Assembly (NCBI GenBank): GCA_014529385.2
Contig: CM043942.1
Span: 28,509,469 to 28,573,468, forward strand
DNA length: 64,000 bases
Reading direction: 5' to 3'
DNA from: Adiantum capillus-veneris
Taxonomy: Eukaryota > Streptophyta > Polypodiopsida > Polypodiales > Pteridaceae
Shown in pieces: positions 40,501-48,690 of the stretch (within the stretch, counting starts at the first letter, position 1; each line of letters begins with the position of its first letter). The notes under the pieces were generated by a model. The model did not search any database and was not told the DNA's origin. It saw nothing but the letters and a program-made list of their open reading frames with translations. The position numbers were made by a program, and so were the translations under genes.

Positions 40501-42346
40501 CGTGTATATGAATGACCTCGAGGATGATTCAGATTCAATCGAGACAATGGAGACTAGAACCAATACCACAAAGGGAAAGACTGACAAAGAAAACCGTAAC
40601 ATGGAACCAAATGAAAACCGAATAAGAGAAAACCATAAAGAGCCTCTGAAAACACCACAAGTGTTTCCAAATCCAATCCAAGACCCCCAAGATAAACCGC
40701 AGGGGCCAAAAGGGAAGAATCGTAAAAAGAAGATTGGGACGTACCCAAACCCAGTAGACGAGATTGAGCAAGTGAAACTTCTAAGAGGTTTAGTGGAAAA
40801 GACTCAAAGGAAACTAGAACCAGAACCCATGCATGTCAAAATTCATGACACAGTGTTTCCCACGCAAGTTCATCCACCCCACATGAACCATAGACCGTTA
40901 GCCATATCTAGTATCATCCAAGAAGGGAGTGAGGACGGGACATCAGAAAGTGAGCATACACCCTTCTTGTTGGAAAGGATGTTTAACGAAGGAATACCTG
41001 ATCCCATTGAGGAATATGAGATTCCATCCTCACCAGTTCCTAGTCAAGGACCTACACCCTGCAAAACGCCAATGAATGTTGCCAAACTAGTGGACTTCAT
41101 GTCTTCTGAGGTCCGAACCACGATCATAGCAAAGCTGTATGGAGATCCTGAGTTATTCCTTGCACTTCGAGCATTCCTTAACGGAGAGCTACGAACGGGA
41201 TTACCGCAGTTTGCGCAACCAAATAGGCCTGACTCGATTATGATTGATGAGGAAAATCATGTGCAATCACTTGACTTAGATGGACACGAGTCTGTGATTG
41301 AGGTACCCATTAACGAATTAGGGCAGTATTTTGAAGGCGACGAGTCTAATGCGACCCTACCCATCACTACCAAGGGATTAACTATAAAGGGAATTCTTGA
41401 TGGTGGTGCGGGAGTTAGCATCGTTACAAAAGATTGTTGGGAATCCATGGGAAAACCCCGCCTCAGTGTTACTAACATTGTGGTAAAGATGGCAAATGGT
41501 ACCATAGCCAAACCTATGGGGATGCTCAAGGATCTTAAGATCAAAGTTCTAGGACACAAGGTACGACATACGTTCATTGTAATGGATTTCTCTAAACACC
41601 TTATGTCATATGAAATGATTTTAGGACGACCATTCATGAGGGAAGCACAAATGGTTCATGATTGGTCTAAAAATCATGTCTATTTGCAATTCCAAGACTC
41701 TGTCCTTAGAGTGGATTTGGTGACTGGTAAGGTACACCCCTTAGGGAGTAAAACCATTATTAATCATCGCTCTGACACCACAGTTCACTCGGCCCCACTA
41801 CAATATTGTTACACTTGTAAGAAGGATACAGACATTGGCCAAGATTCTCCTCATATGGATATCCTACCTGGGATGATTGAGTCGGACAATGTGGATTGGG
41901 TCCACCTAGCATCAACCATAGACACTTGGGGAAATAGGGGGACGACCTGGGTAACACCTGAGGGGGATGAAATGCCTATACCCTTAAATATGCTACAAGC
42001 AATGCATATCGCTTCCGACAAGACTCATCCTAATGTAACGAAGAAAACATACAAGTGGGTCCCTAAAGCTTCTTTGGTGACCATAGCTAGTGCTAAAAAA
42101 CAGAAGCCTTGTAAGAAACGTACCACTCGCTCCAAGAAAAGTAAGAAAATGTTGCGATGGATCCCTAAACGACTATTGGAAGCCCAAGGCTACTATCAAG
42201 GAAATGATCAAATCTGGGTGCCAAAACGTAGATTGTGCTCTTACCTATCACCTGACCCAAGTGAGCCCAATCCCGTAGCTCCAAAACAAATCAATGATCG
42301 TGGAAAAAAAAAATCACAGAATGCTACACACCCGCTCCCGAGCTAG
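37511..42346 (+). CDS. Gag-protease polyprotein, 1611 residues
   Basis: One uninterrupted frame from ATG 37511. Residues 1-440: Pro/Ser/Thr-rich, low complexity. About 455-620: retrotransposon Gag core (KLTQKFNGDEDARKHIEVFE, LSLTLSGKAGDWYRTL, RLFLKEYI, FISRLKHLNSRCP, RFIRGLRN). Zinc knuckles: CSICLGPHSTSEC (~686), CNACGRYGHQAKDC (~708, standard CX2CX4HX4C), CYESGGPHRAAEC (~861, one Cys lost) and CNRCGIDHLIAQC (~899). Around 965-1130 very basic and polar. Retropepsin at ~1293-1400: GILDGGAGVSIVTKDCW with D-G-G in place of D-(S/T)-G, then MANGTIAKPMG and ILGRPFMREAQMV. Gag packages RNA into particles and the protease would process it. After the stop, Pol text is absent. A run of nine As at 42304 precedes the stop, and a frame open beyond it (LVWVPKKERIVPPSS and about 70 further codons) suggests a 1-base slip shortened the protein. 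Confidence 0.9.
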   Translation: MQLRSRRVLEHDHIGSASVHTDTHYPSTIVSRPSAGTQGSTTQDPKIAASDSSSDSEIMEAYPTQNTEREGHAPPEAPQPSTSMFSRFMETLGRATRSEPDANEAHEGGGEVDSPFTSHVDPTPPKSVHVDIMSTSYQEGPVELPPSEILSRVPLVTSKTTGSNIASTSQETVNTSTLEGLFINDHWTYDLHTEVLTDLHSGHAYHVGWIEIVQSTSSATSIEDQQKMICNVIHGIIQSERQNRGVNILSTGPMRFLDTSKAQQPTLSQMETPLMSPMDPSYVISHGVSMQSEPPSENFSFPNLAQPSIKENTVLTLGISLTENVPMTSTVSAVPLPSVVVPNMGPRPYVPLAPYAHMAPTPPIVPLAYAPRVPLPSSYPSGPMPGYVPYPASSTHMPRPVPAPLPHMIPRVPPPALPPHIGDLAAFAQTIGRSIAENMRHASDRERRSKAVQIAKLTQKFNGDEDARKHIEVFEQVCDSLGERNELHKCNSLSLTLSGKAGDWYRTLRVDEKTIYPTLRRLFLKEYIREGVLWGVASQLQKAERKEGESVRDFISRLKHLNSRCPVNERFNNNQLLDRFIRGLRNEGIYNGLVIRGITTWEDVTANAIQLEDNLMIAGMRVSTDTRSTSSQAIEYEPMTAKPIANEPKVFETFLTDLTKAIQESLKDNRPPQNSHMYPRREQQWCSICLGPHSTSECPTFRVKFNGTCNACGRYGHQAKDCLMIKRMMANRPPVAWTDAPRAPVLMPAPPVEQLPQHMVPRSQNVVQATPLPPPVLGPQPPHPRVAPMNQVGCESSNAYADGCEEEIDTSIAYGLDTLEECPIYYMEDCWGQVKPVYQAAALASRGQNINTQARRPPLQCYESGGPHRAAECPIRLQKNAAQMQMNQGSTSAMPILTCNRCGIDHLIAQCPYNPNAPKITPLNLVEIASVTSPIPPVAPAYAITRSMLQGPGHILEERDTASIIQAKKKKTRRKKSQNTKNSKPSSETNIGTRDDPVYMNDLEDDSDSIETMETRTNTTKGKTDKENRNMEPNENRIRENHKEPLKTPQVFPNPIQDPQDKPQGPKGKNRKKKIGTYPNPVDEIEQVKLLRGLVEKTQRKLEPEPMHVKIHDTVFPTQVHPPHMNHRPLAISSIIQEGSEDGTSESEHTPFLLERMFNEGIPDPIEEYEIPSSPVPSQGPTPCKTPMNVAKLVDFMSSEVRTTIIAKLYGDPELFLALRAFLNGELRTGLPQFAQPNRPDSIMIDEENHVQSLDLDGHESVIEVPINELGQYFEGDESNATLPITTKGLTIKGILDGGAGVSIVTKDCWESMGKPRLSVTNIVVKMANGTIAKPMGMLKDLKIKVLGHKVRHTFIVMDFSKHLMSYEMILGRPFMREAQMVHDWSKNHVYLQFQDSVLRVDLVTGKVHPLGSKTIINHRSDTTVHSAPLQYCYTCKKDTDIGQDSPHMDILPGMIESDNVDWVHLASTIDTWGNRGTTWVTPEGDEMPIPLNMLQAMHIASDKTHPNVTKKTYKWVPKASLVTIASAKKQKPCKKRTTRSKKSKKMLRWIPKRLLEAQGYYQGNDQIWVPKRRLCSYLSPDPSEPNPVAPKQINDRGKKKSQNATHPLPS

Positions 42347-44306
42347 TTTGGGTACCAAAGAAAGAACGAATTGTTCCACCTAGCTCAGGAAGGGGGGAGT
42401 CCCATGAAGATTCTAGCTCCTCATGTAATACATCCATAGAGGTAAAAGCTTCTACACAGCCTCCATCTATAGTAGTGGACCTCCATGAAGCTACAAAAGA
42501 ATCCACACCTCCCAGTGTTCAAGAATCACCTGATAAACCACTTCAAGTTCGATCCTGAGAGAGTACCTTACCACCCTTGCAGCTTGACGAGGCACCTAGG
42601 GTAATAGAAAACTACTGGAAAAAATCCTCACCTATTACCAACTGGAACAATTGGTTTCAAAGGGTGACAAGCTCATTTCAAACGGTATGATCTACCCAAG
42701 GAAGGGGGGAGTGTTTGTGGACATCCATCATTCACTTGCTTCCCTCTCAACCTTTCTCCCTGACCTCTTAATCTCCGATCTTAGGGAATGTACATATAAA
42801 GCTTTATACTCACAAAAACAAAAAATAAAGAGCAAGAGCAATTAGCAAACGAGTATGCACATTAAAAGTCAAAACATTGACTCAGACCTACACATTCACA
42901 TCTGGTACAGTGAAACAGAAACCTATGCCATAAAACACCTTTGGTCCTCATCACTTGAGTGATGGAGGGTAGGTAAGATTAGTACGATAGGAGTGTTTCT
43001 GTTTTAGAGTTGAGAGATTAGCGAAGTTCTCTTTTCCCACTGATGTGCCTCCTGGAGGTATTCCTTGTGTTTCATAGTGTGTACAGGAGCGTGTTGCTAT
43101 TGATAGGATTTGGACCTTCATGGAACCTTTCTCTCGTTCACACTTCAAATCAAGCGCGACCATCGACACAAACAGGTGTTTTATGTCCATTAGCATTGCC
43201 CTTATCTTTTTGCATCTATGATTGTCTGCTTTGATTGTGATTGGTAGCATAATATTCAGCGCATTTGCTTACTATCAAACATTTAATTCAATGTAATGTT
43301 TTGTCATAATCACTTGTTTAGGTGTAAAAATCAAGCAGTCCGACTAAGCTAGTTTGACCAAGCTAGGTGTTAGAGATCTTCTCTTAATACCATGGGGAAT
43401 GCCTTCCTCATAAGCAATGGTTACTTAGGTTCTTAATCCGATTTAGGCAGCATTGTATGACATGTACTAGGGCTTTCTAGTGGGCTTAACCCTATTGACC
43501 TTTAGCTTAAGTATTATAAAGGGAGTTTACTAATGTGATGAGCCTGGGGAGGGTAACAGTGTTATATGACCCCCCAAAGTTACAAAATTAAAATGTTGAA
43601 AATGAACAAACAAAAAATCAAAGTGCCACAATGTAAAATTTTAAGCTGGAAGAGAAATCTCAGCTTGATTTGGTACTTCACTCACATGTATCGCCTATGG
43701 TACTTGAGCCCTAGAGGTTGCCAGTGTGGGCGCTTTTCCTTGAAAAGCAAAAAACCCAAGGCATACAAAATAAGCACACACATCATAATTGAATCAATGT
43801 GAAAAGACTTTGGGGGGTCAAAGAAAAAGTAATCAGTCAGGCGATGATTTCATGAGAAATTCCTTTTATGGTAGCTTAACTACAAGGTTTTCTAGATATA
43901 GCCTCTAGTCAGCCCTCGAACATGAATACTTGGCTCTCGCGATTAAACAACTTAATTGACCACTGAAAATTAAGAAGCTTACCCATGGTATTAATATTCG
44001 ATCTCTAGTGCCTTTCGACCGTCAAATTAGCGACCCCAGACTTGTTTAATTTTTTACCTTTACATCTGTTTATGCATTTGATTACATTGCAATTTAATGT
44101 TCATTGCTAACAAATTGTTTGAAATTCTTTTACCAATCAATTTGTCTACCTAAAACTGCATATGCTTTTTAAGAGAATGCAATTACTGTGCCAATGTTGT
44201 TTGATTTTGCAGTGACTGAAGAAGGCTAAGGACATTCATCTCAAATGCTCTTCCACCTCGACGAACCAGCTTCAACTCAATAGCTTCCGAGGACGGAATC
44301 TACATC
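42347..44306 (+). other. 3' non-coding region of the TR-GAG-like element
   Basis: About 2 kb without Pol. 42347-42558 still reads as coding in the shifted frame. The rest has only short frames. It holds two extra purine tracts like the true PPT (42386-42397 and 42698-42710) and a 13-bp inverted repeat at 43568 and 43807. Confidence 0.7.
43568..43819. repeat. Inverted repeat (possible small MITE)
   Basis: GACCCCCCAAAGT (43568-43580) and its exact reverse complement ACTTTGGGGGGTC (43807-43819) enclose about 226 bp without an ORF of note. It is either a MITE inserted in the element or an RNA structure of its 3' region. No clear TSD was found. Confidence 0.6.
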
Positions 44307-44319
44307 AGGAAGGGGGGCA
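44307..44319 (+). other. Polypurine tract of the TR-GAG-like element
   Basis: AGGAAGGGGGGCA immediately before the 3' LTR start at 44320. Confidence 0.85.
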
Positions 44320-44611
44320 TGTTAACCCTCACGGCACACGGACACCCTATGATCTATAAACGTTGTATTATTTAGAGTCAGGTATTGGGCTTGTCGGACC
44401 AATAGGAAAAGGGTAAGAGTGATCGCCGATGAGAGGCGCACTCTAACTGGGACATTCAAGGGATTAGTTGGCTAAGCATGGGCGCCCAAGTGTGAATGGG
44501 GTGAACTCATATAAAAGCCAACTAAACCTAATTTTTACTCATTCTCTCATTTGTGCAATAGAAGAGTGCTCTTGCTCCATCTCCATCTCCATCTTCTTCT
44601 TCTTCACCTCC

Positions 44612-44676
<65 letters not shown>

Positions 44677-44919
44677 TGTGTGCGATCGAGCATTACGAAG
44701 GCGCGGCGACGGCGAGGCGGTTGAGCGCGGCACGACTACAGCTTCTTCTTCATCGCGGCGAGGAATCCACCACGAAGGCGAGCGTAGAGCGGTGAGTGAC
44801 ACACCCTTTGCTCTCTTGAGCTTGCTAGTTTAGGCTTGTTGTGTGCTTGGAGCCATTTGTGGCTCGCACACGGTGTATCGGCAAGTCCCTTGCTTCGACA
44901 GTGCGGCAAGGAGCGCACA
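44320..44919 (+). repeat. 3' LTR of the TR-GAG-like element
   Basis: 600 bp. It differs from 36007-36596 by about seven substitutions (for example ACCGGG/ATTGGG, CACTGTA/CACTCTA) plus a longer (GT)n(GA)n array at 44614-44675. Confidence 0.95.
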
Positions 44920-44924
44920 GACTG

Positions 44925-46675
44925 GGTGACACAACAGACGAGCTAGTGTGCAAGTGCATGAGAGAAACTAAGACATTAGAGTGGAGAGAGCTAGCCAAAT
45001 ACTTTCAGACTTCCATAACGCACTAGTTTGCTAGTGTTCTATTGAACCCTTATTTGAGAGAGACTACTAGAAAGGTGAATAACAAAGAATTACAACGATT
45101 GATCCACTTTTGGGACGTAAACAGCTTAGGTTGGAAAGAGACAGACCAATTGGCTACCCAGTTCTACCCCAACTACACTAAGAGACAGTCGATCAACAGA
45201 GCTATGATGCCCCTCTGTGAATCTAGTCTTGAGTGAAAAGCTCAACGATGGCCCCAGAGTAGCCATTTTCTCAAACCACACACAAGAGCATATACCACGC
45301 TTTTATGCATAAGGCGGATTCGTTCGCTCTCCTCAACAAACAGTGGGGTGTTCAATGGTCGGAGGATCGTTGCGAGGCGACTGTAAGGAATATCTGGGAT
45401 CCACAGTGTCCTTTGTCAATGAAGGTCTTTTTGTGGAAGGTGCTTTGGGGGTCCTACCACAACTGGCAACAAGATCTTGTCTCGCAGTACCGGTTGTGAA
45501 AGGTGCTCAGGTTACAAAACGACTAGTGAGGACCTTGTCCCCCTATTCAAGGAGTGTCCGGAGATTGGAGGCCTTGTAGGTAAGGTATACAAAAAGATCT
45601 TCCATAACTCCAACGCATTGGTCTGCTAGCTTCTATTGAACCCTTATTTGAGAGAGACTGCTAGAAAGGTGAATAACAAAGAATTACATCGATTGATCCA
45701 CTTTTGGGACGTAAACAGCTTGAGTTGGGAAGAGACGGACCAATTGGCTGCCCAGTTCTACCTCAACGGAACTAAGAGACAGCCGATCAACAGAGCTATG
45801 ATGCCCCTCCGTGAATCTAGTCTTGAGTGAAAAGCTTGGCAATGGCCCCAGAGTAGCCATTTTCTCAAAGCACACACAAGAGCATATACCATGCTCTTAT
45901 GCATAAGGCGGATTGGTTCACTCTCATCAACAAACAGTGGGGTGTACAATGGTCAGAGGATCGTTGGGAGGTGACTGTAAGGAATAACTGGGATCCACAG
46001 TGTACTTTCTGAATGAAGATCTTTTTGTGAGAGGTGCTTTGGGGGCCCTGTCGATTGGCGACAAGATCCTGTCTCACGGTATCAGTTGTGACTAGTGCTC
46101 AGGTTGCAAAATGACTAGTGAGGACCTGGTCCCCCTATTCAAGAAGTGCCCGGAGATTGGAGGCCTTGTAGGTAAGGTAGACAAATGGATCCAAAGGACT
46201 TGGAAGATAGGGTTTCCAAAGAATGATTAGTTCCTTAAAGCCTTTGGAGGGAAAGGAAGAGAAAGCCAAGCACTTTTGGTATGTACTCAAGTTGTTAGAT
46301 TCGTCCTTCCCCCATATCTGGAAGGCCAGGAACTGCCGAGGGTTCGATAAGGATCTCGTATTTTCCAACTTGAGGTTATCCAAAAAAATCAAGGAAACTA
46401 TTGTTGTGATTGAAATATGCAAGAATTCAGACGAGTGGATTAGGCTAGCTCACGCCATCAGGACCATGTGCAGCCATTGGATAATGTTTTTCCTTCATCT
46501 AAGGAGGTTGTTTGTATATTTTATTATGGATGATGCAAGTTTATGGCTACTTATGAAAGCCTAGTCATCAATCCTACGGGATTTGTTTACCCATGCCTAC
46601 ATGGTGCTGATGTAATGGTTTCTTCTTGTTAATATTACCTCACACATTGTGAGATTTGCAAAAAGAAAAAAAATA
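44925..46675 (+). pseudogene. LINE-E, 3' piece: post-RT region to A-rich end
   Basis: Continues the LINE broken at 36006: LGDTTDELVCKCMRETKTLE, WRELAKYFQTSITH, ETTRKVNNKELQRLIHFWDV, then the C-terminal zinc-finger region (PLSMKVFLWKVLWG near 45410-45450). This part is present twice because of a tandem duplication. 46223-46564 reads FPHIWKARNCRGF and VVIEICKNSDEWIRLA, the extreme C-terminus. A 3' stem-loop (46639-46653) and an A-rich end (46658-46674) close the element. Multiple frameshifts. Confidence 0.8.
45005..46190 (+). repeat. ~594-bp tandem duplication inside LINE-E
   Basis: The segment from TTCCATAAC...ATTGAACCCTTATTTGAGAG (45010-45060) to GGCCTTGTAGGTAAGGTA (45570-45590) occurs again at 45604-46180, with the start words at 45042 and 45636 (period 594). 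The copies differ at scattered sites, so the duplication predates much of the decay. It duplicates the zinc-finger region of ORF2. Confidence 0.9.
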
Positions 46676-46706
46676 GCACTTGCTTTCACCAAAATTTCCT
46701 TAATTA

Positions 46707-46944
46707 TGTTAAATCTTATGTATCTCAAGTAAACCAATGTGCTCTCATTATTTATTATGTCTTTTAGATATTTACTTGTGTTAATTGACATGATTCAAGG
46801 TAGGAAAATTTCTTGGCGGATAATTCCTCAATTTAATATATAAGTGCACCCTACCCCCATTGTATAATCATGTAATACATTGTTGTGTTGGTTGGTTTTG
46901 AGCAAAACTCTCTTTCGTGCATCCTCTCCCTGACCCCTTCAGCA
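46707..46944 (+). repeat. 5' LTR of the TRIM-like element
   Basis: 238 bp. It shares with 48384-48690 the blocks TTTATTATGTCTTTTAG, TTGACATGATT, TTGTTGTGTTGGTTGG and CATCCTCTCCCTGA. Confidence 0.75.
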
Positions 46945-48383
46945 TCTCCCACAATCCGAGCCTTTTTGCTTAGTGATAGTGGAAGCAATATGCGAAGGAA
47001 AAAAAAAAAAAAGAAGTGGTGTCGATGGATTTCAAAGCGTTTTTGCAATAGTTTGAGAAGCAAGGTGAAGAGGACACAGTCATTGTTTATTGCAGCGTTT
47101 TGAAATGCTAGGAAACCAAGCTCGTGTCTCATCTCGAGGAAAGCAACAGAACTCGGCCACTTTTTCCAGCTCCAATGGCAAGACAATTTGGCCAATTTGT
47201 CACGTTAAGGTCTTCTATGCAATACATTTTAAAACACATGTAGAAAGAACCCCCTAGCAGTTTCTTGTGTCCCAACTCTAAGCGTCTTGAAATGTTGCAC
47301 TCAAAGTGGCCATGGGAAGGGCGTTTTGAAACCCTCACCTTTTGAACAACCGCTAGGAGCAAAAAATGTATTTGGCCTCCCTCGACTAAGACGCGCCCTA
47401 TCTGCCTTGTGTTTACATCCCTCTGACAGTAGCATTTCAAAACACTGCAAAACTTGCATTGATTGGACATTGTTTTTCTGCTTGTATAGAGTATCATCTT
47501 TTCTAAGCGTTTTGAAACACATGTAGAGTTGTAGTATATGAGCCTGCTTCACCTTCGCACCACAATAATCTTGTTGTTAATTAACTCAAAGGTCATCCAT
47601 GATCAACTACAAGCTATAAAAAGTGCATTGACTGGTATCCAATTAGCTACCTTGGCGATTGAAAAATTGCAGAGGAGTACAAGATGGTGTCCAAGGCATT
47701 ACACATGCAATTCATGAAGGAAAAGTTATATAATGATCTTAGCTATTTTCTCATTGAGGAGGAAGTCTTCTTAGTCTCTAAGGACAAGATTTGAATTTTG
47801 CAAAAGGACAAAGACAAAGACAAGCTTGACAGGGATAGCAGAGACTATGATTCCACCCAAAAGAGCAACATGGCACACATGGCAATTGCCACAGTGCCCT
47901 CGATTCTAGCTTTCTAGCCCGATGGTGATGCCCCAATTTACTTTAGATAAAGAGAGGCAAATGAGCGGCAGAGGAGCAAGAGGATCTCCCAATACTTGAT
48001 TTGGATCTATGTGTTGTTTATATTACGATGTTGGTACCCTTTTGTCAGAGTTCAAGGCACATTGCATTAGGCAAGGAACCAATGTGATGTATACAAAACA
48101 CTATGGATATGCTAGAGACAATCCGTTGTTGTTGGTAGGATTATGAACAAGGTGTGTTCCAAAGTTCATTATCTAATAAAATCTTGGACATAATGTGTCA
48201 CTATTCACAAACGAATGGGGATTCTTGGACATAGTGTGGTCAACAATTCAACTTTCTATGAGGCAATTGTGCTGAATGGCATTCTTCTCGGGTGAAAGGT
48301 TGGTGGTCGGAAACCCAAGGTGTCCATAGTAGCTTCTACATCAACTTGGCCTTTATACATGTTCATTGTGACTTTCAGAGAGG
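46945..48383 (+). other. Interior of the TRIM-like element
   Basis: No recognised gene. An A-run is at 46999-47013. Variants of GCGTTTTGAAA recur in both orientations at about 47036, 47094, 47281, 47323, 47424 and 47505. A stretch at 47680-47790 (EEYKMVSKALHMQFMKEKLY on the plus strand) is weakly protein-like, Lys-rich, and stops soon after. Gag remnants are possible but not supported. Confidence 0.45.
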
Positions 48384-48587
48384 TATTAAATTTATGCATC
48401 TGAAGTGAATACCCAATGTGCTCAATTTGTTTATTATGTCTTTTAGGTATTTATTTAACTTGATTGGCATGATTTTGGGTAGATCAATTTTTGAGGGGAG
48501 GTACTCAATTGCCCAATCTATCATATATGTACACCTATGCCCCCTTTGTATACTCATCTAATTCATTGTTGTGTTGGTTGGCTCAAA

Positions 48588-48660
<73 letters not shown>

Positions 48661-48690
48661 GCATTCTCTCCCTAACTCTACACTTCCGCA
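48384..48690 (+). repeat. 3' LTR of the TRIM-like element with CT expansion
   Basis: 307 bp, longer than its 5' partner because of a (CT)n array of about 33 units at 48591-48658 at the place where the 5' LTR has only ACTCTCTTT. Confidence 0.75.

Larger units (their letters stand above)
36007..44919 (+). mobile_element. Young LTR element with Gag-protease only (TR-GAG-like)
   Basis: Complete LTR retrotransposon: LTRs 36007-36596 and 44320-44919 (TGTTAACCC...GCGCACA), exact GACTG TSD, tRNA-Asp type PBS at 36601, and a polypurine tract at 44307. By eye the LTRs differ at about 7 sites outside the microsatellite, so the insertion is recent. The interior holds one 1611-codon ORF with Gag, zinc knuckles and a retropepsin, but no integrase, RT or RNase H. 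It must rely on a partner element for these. The tRNA-Asp PBS and retropepsin text suggest a Ty3/gypsy (Athila/Tat-like) parent. It splits LINE-E. Confidence 0.92.
46707..48690 (+). mobile_element. Small non-autonomous LTR element (TRIM-like)
   Basis: Direct repeats 46707-46944 and 48384-48690 enclose about 1.4 kb without Pol. The first begins TGTTAAATCTTATGTATCTC. The second begins TATTAAATTTATGCATCTG and is preceded by a purine-rich CAGAGAGG. A third, truncated LTR copy lies at 53898. The PBS is not obvious. The TSD was not resolved. Confidence 0.7.
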
